Positions 23,445-34,712 of a DNA stretch of 64,000 nt are shown one piece after another. How positions within the stretch are numbered: position 1 is the first letter of the stretch; the number at the start of each line of letters is the position of its first letter. Under the pieces are notes generated by a model that was given only the letters and a program-made list of their open reading frames with translations, did no database searches and was not told the DNA's origin. The translations under genes and the position numbers were made by a program. This stretch comes from Trichobilharzia szidati (lineage: Eukaryota; Platyhelminthes; Trematoda; Strigeidida; Schistosomatidae): contig OX235279.1 in assembly GCA_944472155.2 (NCBI GenBank), forward strand, positions 122,070,110-122,134,109. The letters are read 5' to 3'.

Positions 23445-24170
23445 TTGATATGATTTTGTTCAGCTAACATGCCTCAGAAATCTTTTTACTACTGGGGAAA
23501 ACGTTGAATACGCAGACGACACGGTTTTTTTCTGGTGGAGATGTTGACGAAGTGCAGAGCCGTTTATACTCCCTGAGCAATAGTTAGCCATGTTTTGTAT
23601 TCGCTTCACCTTAGATGCAAGATATTCCTATAAGACTGGTGGTTCGACTCCTAATATGTGAATAAAAAGTGAAGTAGTCGAATATGTTGGCCACTTCATT
23701 TATTTACGAAGCCGCATCGATCCTAGTGAACTGGTTATAGGTAAAAATAAATGCTTAGCATTTATCGCCTTGTGTGATCTTTGATACCAGATGAGTTGCG
23801 TGGTTACAAATCAATGGTCGTGTGTACGGCTGTTTATTTCCTCCTGCTTTAAGATCGTCAGATATAGATGTCTTGGTTTAGTTGCTTAAGTTAGGTGGAA
23901 TAACATAGCAGGTAATGATGAGGTTAAATGTGTTAAGTAAAGAAGGCAATTCAGTCGGCAACCTGCAGCTTTTTCCATCTAAGTAACTGGAACATGTTTT
24001 ATGTATGCTTATCTATCTTCTTCCTAAAAGATCAATGTTGGCTGAAGTTGGATTAAACTCCGAAATAGTCTGAAGTGGTAGGACAAAACGTGGTACCTTT
24101 CTATGAGGCATTTTACTGCTGGTCTGGCAGATTAATTAATCCAATGCTCACTGCTGACTACAGGATAAAA
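23445..24170 (+). pseudogene. RTE-like reverse transcriptase remnant
   Basis: Around 23505-23580 the frame reads VEYADDTVFFSGGDVDEVQS, an RTE-type catalytic YADD box and helix, followed in shifting frames by pieces corresponding to the thumb and the YLGS-type region (about 23680-23760) and C-terminal domain. Stops are frequent. It resembles the family seen at 31.4-33.25 kb. Confidence 0.6.
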
Positions 24171-24184
24171 TCCCTTAATCTCTA

Positions 24185-24415
24185 ATTAGAAGTTGTGTCC
24201 GGTGGGGTTCTAAAACTTGCGCGGGGACAGATTCTGGTCGATGACGCTTAGAATTCATGGTTCTATTAGATTATGAATTTGGCTGAGTGGTAATGGGCTG
24301 GCCAAGTAACCTGTCAGTTCTGGGGTTTAGTTTGATGGGGTCCGGGGCGCGTACTCAGTGGAATGGAACAATTGTTTAGTGCTCCCTGGTTTTCAGCAGT
24401 CCTCCGACTTATTTT
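24185..24415 (+). mobile_element. Old Smalpha-like retroposon copy
   Basis: Shares the order of landmarks with 1500-1790: GGGGTTCTA, AGAATTCATGG, a GGCTNAGTGG-like A-box (24280-24295), GCGCGTACT (24349-24357) and CTCCCTGGTTTTCAGC in place of CTCTCAGGCTTTCCAATGG. The ribozyme core is no longer recognisable. The assignment is by landmark similarity only. Confidence 0.45.
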
Positions 24416-24940
24416 GGTTAATGAAGAGATATTTTCGGAACTCTAGTTTTGGGGAGTTCCCTGCCGAACATTTAATAAGAACTTATTCCTTACTAGGAGT
24501 CTTAAAGGATAAATATCATATTGTGAAAGCATTCAAACAGGCTGGAGTGATTATATCCAATTCTACTTCATCTTCAATCTTATGTATTTGAATGATTTAA
24601 CACCATGTCGGATACCACCAGCCGCTCGACTTCACTGAATGACTAACTGAGTTCCAAGGTAGAACACAACATAGAAGTGCAGCGGTTCAAGTGGCCACAC
24701 TTCCTGAGACACACAAAGGCAGAAAAATACATTTCAAAGGACTATAATAAGCAGAAAATTGAAGAAAGAAAGAATAGTAACATGGAAAAACAACAGAGTT
24801 TAATGGATAGGCGAAATCGCGAAGAGGGAATGCATCTGCGCCATTGGGAATGATTTTGAGCCATATCATCAATAGTCTTTTGTCATTGGTTCTTAGAATC
24901 TCTGACCAGGAAGGTTACTTTTCTCTACATATCTTAAACT
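24416..24940. other. Non-coding stretch, nothing recognised
   Basis: Contains a 77-codon + ORF (24358-24591) partly inside the retroposon copy, with no motif. No support for a gene. Confidence 0.4.
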
Positions 24941-25150
24941 AACTATCGAAGATTTCATGGACTGATTCCAAGTTTTGGCTTGACTACCACTAGCTCTCTT
25001 CCAACCACCTGGTCCTATGTCAGGTAACATTGCCCGCTGAGAAAGGCGATAGCTAGGCATGCGTTAGACATGTCCCAGCCATCTCAAATGACTTATCTTC
25101 ACAACCTCATCGATCGACTTTCTCTCCTTACCTAACACTCGGACCTCACT
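24940..25150 (-). pseudogene. RTE-like element 3' coding fragment
   Basis: The minus strand reads KSIDEVVKISHLRWLGHV, RMPSYRLSQRAML and WKRASGSQAKTWNQSMKS, the signature C-terminal zinc-knuckle-like region of schistosome RTE ORF2 proteins. One stop lies in the middle. Only about 200 bp remain. Confidence 0.7.
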
Positions 25151-25976
25151 ACTATTGACTCATGGGATGATGAGCTCATATTTTTTGTATCTAAAAGGTT
25201 TACCTTTGGTCGCTTTAGTCATTCAGATTATTTATTCCTTATGTATACAGCATCAAACAATAGTTAACAGTGTGACTTCACTTGTTTATTGGATTTTTTT
25301 AGACTTAACGAAACCATTTAAATTATCATTCAAAGACTTTTGTGACAACTAGATTTTTCTTAGAAATATAAAATAGCTGTGCAGGACTATAAATTGATAA
25401 AATACTTTAAAGACCTCTTGGACAAAGTGGTGACCAACTTGTGTATCGGGCTGTGAGCCTCACATTATATAATGGTTAGCTATGTTACTTATGGGTTCAA
25501 ACGCCGTTATTCAGAGTGACATTTATATCTAAACCAGAGTATCATCCTCTCATTGTACTAATGCAGTAGTATTGAGATGTGTTTTCTGAAGATGGTATTC
25601 ACTGATATTCAGAACTGTAAAAGCATATTTATTAAATTTATTCTTAAGCAACACAAGAAAATTCCTGAGTTTTTTTTGATTGACTAAATTATAGTTCGAA
25701 GTATTCAGTTATAATGAGGTAGTCCTTTTATGTACATAACATTGGAAATATTAGATAACAACATATTTCTCATAAAGTCTTTTTCTTCACACTAATTTTT
25801 TGAGTACTCGCCTTTCTGACTGATGTGATTGCAACTCTGAGCTCATGATATGTGAGCACATGCATACCCCTTGAAAATCAATGCTGAATAGCGTATTCTG
25901 TTGTTTGTGTGCAATAGAGAAATATATTATGAATCGCTGGTGGCTGTGTGCAAAACAATAGGTTTGACTAAGTGAT
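25151..25976. other. Region 3' of the 26-30.7 kb gene
   Basis: Probably the 3' UTR and downstream sequence of the minus-strand gene ending at 25977. No other feature was supported. Confidence 0.4.
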
Positions 25977-28900
25977 TTAAATATATTCCCCATGTTTAAT
26001 GTAGAGTAGGTCAGATGAAGAAAACGACCGATTCATGCTGTTCACCATATTTTCTCTGGTTATAGCAGATAAGTTTGATGGGTTCGATCCGCTGTGTGAC
26101 ATCATACATCTTTCAGTTTTAGCTGAAAAAGCAACAATTTCAACGCCACTTATGATATGTTTTTCATTCTCAACTTCTTTGTCAGCTGCCATGCATAGAG
26201 CATCAATTGAAGAAATATTGTTGTTGATATTTTTCGTTGATCGGTTTCTCGAATGGGTATGACATGTTTTATGTCGATGAACACGGTTGATACGTTGGTT
26301 ACGTCGTGTATGCGCCAAATGCCTGTTGATGCGTCTTCTAGAATTTCTACTGCTATGAGTAATACCCGTGTCAGTTGTAGCAGGGGAATCGGAATCACCA
26401 ACTTGTGTTATGCTACATGGTATCTTCAAATTTCCATTGTGATGACATTTCCAATGTTTAACGACATATTTATTACTTGATTCTGGTACACTACTGTCAG
26501 AATAAATACTAAGCATAGTCAGTTTTTTCGCTTCATTGTTTGAAAAGTGGTTTACATTATTACTAACTGTCAGTCGATGTTCTTTGTGTTTTCTCCCACA
26601 ATACCGTCGGTTACCAACATGCCTTTCGCCAGTTTTCCTTGTGAAGTAAGTATTCATATTTACGTTTGCTTCTTTTTCAGTAGGGTTCTTCGACAGCAAC
26701 CTGAAATAAAAGGAAGGAATCCAGTGGATTTACTCATTTAGTAAATAAAATTCAAGGATCATATTTAAGATTCATTTAAATGATCGCAAGGTTTGAGTTA
26801 AGAAGTTATTGCCGATATAGGTATGATGCCTTTATTCTTTGTGATAATGGTTCTGATAGGAGTACAATAATTGCTGAATTCAATGAAGTACATTCGGCTA
26901 TGAAGTTCACTTGTGAAGAGGAATCCCAAGACAGAATTGCCTTCCTGGATGTCCTACTTACAAGAAAACCAGACGGTAGCATAAAAAGAAATTTGCATAG
27001 AAAAAGCACTTGGACAGGACAATATACACACTCACAGCTTCGTTCTTGTCAATTACAAAAGAAATTTAGTGAAGACTCTCAGCCACAGAGTTAGAGCTAT
27101 ATGCTCAGAAGGAGTTATTGAAGGTGAATTAAGCATTGTATATGATACTTTGATCGAAAATGGTTATCCTGACAAATTTATCAAGAAACACATGATAAAG
27201 AAAGCGGAAAAGGACTACTCACCATCCGAAAACAAGAAACCTTTATGTATACGACTACAATTCACGGGCGATATACCAAGCGAGATAATTACCAAGAAAT
27301 TAAGAAAATCAGTTCAAAGAACTTTTAATGCTGGCAAACTACACATATTATTCTCTACACGACCGATGGTGCTACTTCGACGGAAAGATGAAGTACCTAG
27401 ACTGGCCACTTCAAATTGTATTTATCAATTCAACTGCGCTTGTGGAGCGAGTTATATTGGCCGTTGCTCTAGGAACTTGATTTTCCGCGCTCGAGAGCAT
27501 ACCCCACTATGGTTAAGTAAAGGTGTAGTTAAAACCATTAACATCTCGATATTAGACCATCTGGTGCAAACCGGTCACAAAGCCAGCGTAGAAGAATCCT
27601 TCTCTATAATATACCGGGTGCGTAACAAATTGCCAAGATCGTCGAAGCACCGCATGCTCCAAATAGCAGAGGCTATTGCACTTCGCCTCAAACAACCAAT
27701 GCTCTGTGTTCAAAAGAAACAAGTCCAGCCCCTACTACTGCCCTGGCCCTCAGTAGAAACTATAAAGTCATGGATTTGTAATATTATCTTTCCTAATTCT
27801 TCTGACATTCAGCTTATTTTATGTTGATGCTATTAATATTATTGATTTGATGTTATTTAAACATTAATGTCGTTCATAAGACTAATTCATTCATTCATTA
27901 TAATGTATATATAATTGTAGAGCCTAATGATGAATTTATCGAAAAGAGTACTCTTTGTTCCGTGTCCATTCTTTTAAGAAGTTGTCTGCTGCTGAGAAAG
28001 TGATGGTACATTTTGTGATTATTCATCTCTTATTTTAGAAATAGTCTCCTCACGTCTATTTTAAGAATTACAGCTATCAGTCTCGTGACATGTTTCTATT
28101 GAATGACAAGTGCCTTCATCATTATGTATGTGATAAGTAATAAAAGTCCTTCAGTTTAATGGTCTCTGTTAAAGGTAAAGGGATAGATTTGATAAATCAG
28201 CACAACTCTGACATAAGTTGAACATGGGGATGTTCGATGGGTTATAACTAACTTTCACATTTGAGCATCATATTTTCCAGAATTTATTCGCTTAAATCTA
28301 TAAAGTAGCGAACAAAATAATATGCTTTTCATGATAAAAGAGTCGCCTAGAAAACAAATTGTTATGCATGAGTAATGACTACAAACTCAGTTGAACTACT
28401 ACGACCTGGATAGTTACCACTAAATTAAAAGTATATATATATATATATATATATTGTCCCCTAGGGCTCACTGATGAGGAAGCCTCTTGTTGAATTACAC
28501 AAACAACCGCTACATAATTTATACTACCAGTCTGAAACAAGATTATGCCAAATTTTGATGCTGTTGCATTAATCGCAATTATTTTGTGTACTGACCTTAG
28601 GAGGAGTAACAGCAAATCAAATGAGTGGATTTTAATCACAGAGCTACTAATAATTTAGCTAACTAGTAGTTCTGAGATAGGTATTTAGTGTTTATGTTTA
28701 GAATAGTCATTTGAACTTTGTAAATATTTTTGGTGTGAAGACAGTTGCATCTGTTTACTAAAATATCGATCGGTTGTTGAACGTTGGTCATTTAACAGTG
28801 CTACTAGGGCTAATTGCTTTTCCTTTTAACTGTTTCATACAAATATACTTCAGCTTGATGGGCTGTAGGATTCTAGTCATACTTAAGATTGTTTTCATTG

Positions 28901-30700
28901 TGAATCGATTGACAATAAGGCATTACATAATCTCGGATAGTTATTTTTTCCCCTCATTGTTTGGTATAAACTTTCGTGAACGCTCCTACATCAGAACTGA
29001 AGATAATCAAGGTGTAGATATAACTTGTACTTAGTGAAGATATGATTCAAGTATGACTAGTGTTGAGATAGGAGAACGGTAAAAATCATCTGGTGGTGCC
29101 GTGAACGTGCAATACTGGAGATAAATGAAACTCTAGATATATCGTATTTTACGTCCAGCTTAGAGTATCATGCTGGGTACAGTAACAGTGATTTTATAAA
29201 GTAATTGTAACAGTGAGATTGCACCATTTCATAAATTACAATACGTAGTGGGATTATTTTTAGAGTGCAATATTTCTCTCAGTTAGGGTTTCTGGAATAT
29301 CTGAAACTGGTATCGCTGGCATCATTTACCAGACTTACTTTTCGCCTTCTTACGGTCAACTTCTACTGTTGTTTGTCTACTGCTCCCGCTTTTCTCTGGC
29401 TTTGTTTTCAAAATGTGACTGCTTATGTCGATAATTTTTGCTTCTGTTACAAAGTGACTTCCATTTATTTCTAAAGCACACTCACGTATGGATATTCCCA
29501 TCTGAACCACTACAGTAGTTTAATCCATCAAGTTTTCATCTTCTAAATCTCTTGCAAATAAATGAAACTGAATGGTTATTTTAGTATTCGACTAGATTTA
29601 ACTGAAAACTTGTTGGATACGTGGTGGCAGTTGACAACTTTCTCCTTCTCACCCAGAGTTTCTCATTTCAAGGATTTTAGGTCTCGTGGCAAACAAATCC
29701 CGGCAGGCAGCGGTTTGCACAATTCAACACTCGTCTGTTCATCGTGTAACAGGGATATCATCTTGTACTGTCAGGGTGTATCTGTCTTTCTTTTTTTATT
29801 TCCCCTATATTATACTCTCAGGTTTTTTTAAAGCCTTGGCATATCTGTATCAAAAATTGCAATTAGCGTGAAATGAGTTAGTTATAATGAAATTCCTACA
29901 AAACTAAAACCGGAACATTAATTAGTGTCAGCTTGTAATAAACGCCCATCAATATATTAAAATACATGAGTCGCTGATTATACTTAGAGCCTTTAGTTCG
30001 TGAACATAACATAAAGAAAAACGTGCTCATGACTGAATAGTTTCAACCTGCGCTTATTTAGGTATAAATACTGTTCGAATTCCAAATATTTATCCTGTGA
30101 TATCAATTATTCATGAAGTAACTGGCTCATAGACTATCTAAATGTATCTATGAAGTAAATCGTTTCGAATATGACCTTTAACTTGAAGTACTGAATGCCC
30201 TAGAAATAATACTTCGATATGTTAAACTAGGTATTATTGTCAAATTTAAGAAAGTACCTCAGTCTTGTTGAAATGAACAGCAGTGTTTACATGAAAACAA
30301 ATTCTTATACCATTCTTAACAATGCTTGAAAACACCGAAATCACAATACTTACGTTGTTGACGATCTCATACAACGATCCACTTGATTCTCACACTCATC
30401 TCTGTGTTTTTGTGTTTCACACGACACAGTATGTAGCTTCATTAGTTTGTGTTCCTTTGGATAAGGTGGTGGTGGTGGTGGCGGCGGCTTTTGCAGAGAA
30501 GTGGAGTGATGACCGCTTGTTGAATGCTGTTGTAAAGGTGAGAATCTTGTGGTCAAAGGATACGGTATGTTTGTGAAGTCATTGCTAGTCTGATGTAGTA
30601 AATCTGCCTCGATGCCAAATGAGGACCTCCAAATATGTGGCAACATATCACTGTTCAGCATCCTTGAATAGGAGTCTTTAATATTGGAGTAAAAACTCCT
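25977..30700 (-). CDS. Unknown protein, two last exons (Pro-rich and basic C-terminus)
   Basis: Exon A, 30700-30354: acceptor TTATTTCAG|AGG, 115 codons, phase-2 donor AC|GTAAGT. It starts RSFYSNIKDSYSRML and includes SLQKPPPPPPPPYPKE, a polyproline tract suited to SH3/WW/EVH1 binding. Exon B, 26700-25977: acceptor TTTTATTTCAG|G, starts in the matching phase and runs 240 codons to a stop after HGEYI. It is Asn/Ser/Arg/His-rich with a basic block (SSRNSRRRINRHLAHTRR) and no recognised domain. The 3653-bp intron holds an antisense Penelope insertion. Upstream exons are not visible. Splice-site quality and phase agreement support a real gene; function is unknown. It may be the tail of the membrane-protein gene at 45-54 kb. 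Confidence 0.6.
26775..27830 (+). pseudogene. Penelope-like element, 5'-truncated, GIY-YIG domain intact
   Basis: Begins inside the RT catalytic box (YRYDAFILCDN, where YVDDTFI is expected) and continues as IAFLDVLLTRKPDGS (26780-27094). After a frame change near 27065 it runs as one frame to 27827. That frame contains the Penelope linker, then IYQFNCACGASYIGRCSRNL with an intact GIY-YIG-like core, REHTPLW and EAIALRLKQP. The nuclease half is uninterrupted and better preserved than in the 9-kb copy. It lies 75 bp upstream of the acceptor of exon B (26701), antisense to that gene. Confidence 0.85.
27831..29329. other. Intron sequence (part) and Penelope 3' flank
   Basis: The first few hundred bases are probably the Penelope 3' non-coding region. 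A (TA)n run lies at 28433-28454. No gene recognised. Confidence 0.45.
29330..29505 (-). CDS. Possible small exon, unsupported by phase
   Basis: The minus strand reads MGISIRECALEINGSH, AKIIDISSHILKTKPEKSGS, TTVEVDRKKAK, bounded by an acceptor-like GTGGTTCAG and a good donor (AAAA|GTAAGT). The composition looks coding. However, its phases do not fit between exon A (30354) and exon B (26700), so it would have to be alternative, from another gene, or chance. Confidence 0.22.
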
Positions 30701-30866
30701 CTGAAATAACTCTTGTGGACTTTTTGTAAGTATATGACCTAAATATTGGAATAGAAGACATTAGTCGTCATTAGAATATTACCAAGAACAGAACGGATTA
30801 AGCAGATTCTATTGGCAGACATAAAAAACGGTTTTATGAATTATTTTGCTTAGTATGATCGTGAAT

Positions 30867-31094
30867 AGTGCGTTGGTGGCACAGCGGTAGGATGTTCGCC
30901 AACCAAGCATGTGGGTCGGGGTTCGATCCCCGACCGACGCGCTCCTTTACCTCGCTGAGCCAGTAATAAGAGGGAGGGTTGGGCATGAAGCTGGTAACCC
31001 CATCCCATAAAAATAAACACCACTGTTACCGAAACTTCGAAGCTCTAACTTGAAGCCCTATGTTACACTGGGAATCGTAAAGGAATGAAAAAAA
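30867..31094 (+). mobile_element. tRNA-derived SINE with RTE-like tail and 9-bp TSD
   Basis: The head (30871-30941) folds as a tRNA: acceptor GCGTTGG/CCGACGC, A-box TGGCACAGCGGTAGG, T-arm around GGGGTTCGATCCCC. The body and 3' end (GAAGCCCTATGTTACACTGGG, AAAGGAATGAAA) match the RTE 3' terminus. Flanking direct repeats GATCGTGAA lie at 30858-30866 and 31095-31103. Sister copies: 52445-52692 (minus) and 56319-56550 (plus). Confidence 0.88.
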
Positions 31095-31359
31095 GATCGT
31101 GAACATTTAAAGTGAATTGTGTTTCCTAAGACTAGATACGAGTGAGGTCAAATTCGTATTAATCTGTTTAAAGAAAATAACTTTGAATCGTGTTACTCAT
31201 TTCCATCTACCTGTCTATTGAAAGAAAACCTTTAGTTGCATCTGAATATGCCAATTATTTGCGAAGATCTTATTGATATTCGCCTGATAGAAGTTGCTAC
31301 CAATAATAAGTGAAACAATTTCCGAAAACAGCAATACTGTAATTACCTGTCAGCACAGA

Positions 31360-33250
31360 TGACCGGGACACTTGAGGAGCAATTCAGTCTGCATTCAGAC
31401 ATGCTAAATCTGCCCAGCATCCACTTGAATGGGATGTAGTCATCGGTCCTCTAACTGTAACTGTAGTTGCAAAAGTTACGTGTAATCTAAAGTGAGGCGA
31501 AGCAGTGGGGCCTGATCAAATCACTTCAGAGATGTTTAAGGATGGTGGTGCTGAACTGTTGTCTGGGTCAACTAGGTATAGGAATCCGATATAGTCCCTT
31601 TTAGAACTTGTGTAAGTTATTGATTATTCCGGTTTACAAGGGGGAGAAATGTCTTCCGGTGATAATCATAGGGGGGGATATTCTTGAATAAGACAATATG
31701 TGAAATTAAGGACGCAGTAATAATGGGTAGACTAAGCAGTGCTCAAGAGGAACAAACTTCTGAAAACCATAAGGCTTTGGGTTCAGACGAAAGTGTATTG
31801 ATCATGTTTTCGGTCTTCGACAGGTCTGGGAACATAACCGTTTTTGACGGCGTCCAATACTTGCCATATTTCTTGATCTGAAGGCTGCATAGGTTGTGTG
31901 GCAATATTTGGCAGCTGAGTGAGTGCTGAGAATGTATATTGCGCTAATAAAAGGCACTCCAGTCGAACTCACGCAGCCGTGTAAGATCTCATAGAGATGT
32001 TATATGAATTGATAGTAACCAGTGGCGCCCGTCAGGGATGATCAGTATTTCCATGTCTTGACTTCATCATAGATGTACTGATGAATGTCACCCTGATTGA
32101 CTTAGGGATTGACTTGTAACTAAGGAACAGTTTCCTCGGTCTAGATAGAGTATGCAGATGACATATAGTCCTTGTAGGTGAAAACGCTGAACACCTTAGG
32201 CAGAAGTCTTAGTGTGGTGAAAGCTGTCTACTAGCCAAATTGGTAGACAGTAATTTACGTCAATGTTTACGTTCTCAAGATATGAACAAGACTGATTTAA
32301 AAACCGACCAGAGCAGACTTTGCGTAGGCGGATACAGTTAACATATAGATGATCTGACATTCAAGAAACAGTCACAAAGAGATGAAAGATTAACTTTCAC
32401 TGAGATACAACCAATCAGAAGACTGTGTTTGTTTGCTTAACTATTCTATAATAATATGCATGAAAATATATAAATATGCTTTGATTTCCTTAATAAACGA
32501 TCTGTTGCCTGGCCCTTGTCTTCTGTTGTTACATTAGTACTTTCGGTATTCGATTTTACCCAGTCAAATGTGAGAAGGTAGTGCAGGACGGATCTTCACT
32601 GACTCATTGATCAGGATTGCTATGTTTGAGGGTGTTGACCGTTTCACTTATTTGGGAAGTTACATCAACCGTAATGGACTTATTGGTGAAAAAAGCTCAT
32701 CACGGATAAAAAAGGCTCATGTGGCATTTGTCAACTTACGTCATCTCTGGCGTAGACATAATATCCAGCCATCGATCAAAGGACGTGTGTACTGCGCTAT
32801 GAGACATTGTCAATGAAAGTGGAAGACATGAAAAGGCTAGCTGTTTTTGATCATATGTGCCTGCGTTCTATCTCCCGTGTGAAGTGGTATAATAGGGTGA
32901 GCAATATTGAGGTTGGACAACGGTCGAGTGCTAGGTGAGAAGGGGAAACCAATCGACGAGTCTGTGAAGTTACATCGAATGAGATGGTTAGGGCATGTGT
33001 TACGTATGCCTGAGCATCGCCTTCCTCGCTAGACAATGTTAGCTAGCTGACATAGGGTCAGGTTGGAAGAGAGCCAGTAGTGGTCAAACGAAAACATGGC
33101 ATCAGTCAGTGAAATCCACAACAGCTAGTCACGAAGGGAGGTGTTCGGGTTGATTGGGGTCATCGGCGTGGTAAAAAACAATGGCTGCAGACAATTGGTG
33201 ATATGACTCAAAATCGTTCTCAATGGCGCAAATGCATCCACTCCTCATGA
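31360..33250 (+). pseudogene. Decayed RTE-like (SR2-type) element, RT to C-terminus
   Basis: Ordered but frame-shifted pieces: GPDQITSEMFKDGG (about 31508), LIIPVYKGEK (31615), a DLKAA palm piece (31875), GARQG followed by a stop then SVFPCLDFIIDVLM (32025-32085), EYADDIVLVGENAEHL (about 32147), VDRFTYLGSYINRNG (32627), RIKKAHVAFVNLRHLWRR (32707) and the C-terminal KTWHQSVKS region to about 33240. Many stops; very old compared with the copies at 33.5-42 kb. No endonuclease part. Confidence 0.75.
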
Positions 33251-33479
33251 CATATAATATGCAAAAAAGCTATATTGTTCTTCGATATTACTATTCCTTT
33301 TGTCTCATATCTGCTGTAGACGCGATACCTGGCTATCAAATGAAGGGTGTATGTAATGTTCACCATTATGCGATGTCCTTCTCTGAAACATGTCCTTTAA
33401 AAGCCGTAAATATGAACCGTCTAGCTGTCAATGACCACGATGTCCTCATTGTATATCAGGTGTAATATCGTTAATAATA

Positions 33480-34430
33480 TTGAAATAAGGGGTCAAGTAG
33501 TACGTAAGGACTCCGGGAAAGAGACAACAACCACAAGCACAACGAGGCAACGAGTGGCTAGCATGATGTCAACAGTGCCAGACAAAGCCCTAAGGCAGTC
33601 GAAACCAATCTCCTCATGTAGGATCATGACACCAAGATTCAACTCAAAAGGAGGCAAGGAAAGAAGGAAGGTCACAATTATCATGCACTGCTACACACAG
33701 TTCTAAAAACAACGCGGAACAACAGCATAATGGGGATTTCTACAGACAACTACAAACAGTAATGCACAACATCCCGAATGGCGACATCAAGATCATTATG
33801 GACGATATGAATGCCAGTCGAACTGGAAGCAGAAAATACAGGAAGAGAATTCATCATGGGTCGAGAGGCTCTCCCTCGGAGAAATGAATCAGAACGGAGA
33901 ATTATTCTCAGACTTCTGTGCATTCAATGATATGATGGTGATTGCAGTCAGCGTGTACAAGCACAAAGATATACGTAGAGCAACATGGATCTCGTCTGAC
34001 AGATACACCACGAACCAGACAGACTTCATCTGAATGCTGCTGCTCAAGGAGGTGGAGACGCAGTCAGTCTATTGGATACAAAGTCGAGAAGGGGAGCAAC
34101 GAACCTTCAAGGTTGGGATGAAAGCATTCAAAACAACTAGAGACAGACCACAATTGAAGTCCAACATTCACAAAGTGAAGGACAAAACTACACGAGGTGA
34201 CTTCACCACAGATCAGATCAGAGCGAAGTCGGGGAGACTACGTGGTATCACTTGGGAAACCTGTGTGGAAGAACATTGGAATTCTCTGAATGTGAGGTTC
34301 GGGGAAATGCGTACAACTGTTCTGGGAAGTAAGAAGGGACAAAACAAGGAATGGCTCTCAACGGACACCTACCTGAAACCTAATCGGGGAGAGGAGGATG
34401 GTGAAAGAGAAGATAACTCGATGCAAAGAT
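33480..34430 (+). pseudogene. RTE-like endonuclease domain and linker
   Basis: Peptides include SSCRIMTPRFNSK, KVTIIMHCYT, NGDIKIIMDDMNASRTGS (the GDxNA nuclease box altered to DDMNA), NGELFSDFCAFNDMMVI, RRATWISSDRYTTNQTDFI and a long linker open at 34034-34453 (TWETCVEEHWNSL). Stops near 33703 and 34033 and frame changes break it. It ends at about 34432, where sequence jumps directly to the RT-end segment 34434-34712, implying an internal deletion of most of the RT. Confidence 0.75.
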
Positions 34431-34433
34431 GGA

Positions 34434-34712
34434 CAATGCTACATGTCAAGTGACTCACAACGGAAAACTCAGTGAGGTGTTCGAAGTGAATGCAGGAGTA
34501 AGACAAGGCTGCCTGTTTATCATCACCCACGATGATATTCTTCATTGTGGTGGACTGGATTGTGCGCCAGACTGTGTGTGCTTGTGAGCGAGGAGACAGG
34601 AATACGTTGGACCACCGATAAGAAGACTCTAGAATAAGATCTGGGTTTCGCGTGTGGATGATTTATGTCTAGTGTCACACAAAGTCGAAGACGTAGAGGC
34701 AGGTGAAAGCCT
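34434..34712 (+). repeat. Direct repeat of an RTE RT segment (copy at 36694-36974)
   Basis: About 280 bp, nearly identical to 36694-36974 (differences seen at GATATTCTTC versus GATATTGTTC and CTGGGTTTC versus CTGGATTTC), and inverted at about 39398-39676. It encodes GKLSEVFEVNAGVRQGCLF and the catalytic region with a 4-nt insertion. Right after it, at about 34713, the sequence switches to an inverted RTE tail. Confidence 0.9.

Noticed and set aside
27930..27960. Hammerhead remnant (ATGATGA followed by CGAAA) after the Penelope element
   Set aside because: No stem II can be formed between the two motifs, so chance similarity is more likely.
30871..30941. Functional tRNA gene
   Set aside because: It folds well (full acceptor stem and T-arm), but it is continuous with a SINE body, has an RTE-like tail and TSDs, and recurs at 52.6 and 56.3 kb.
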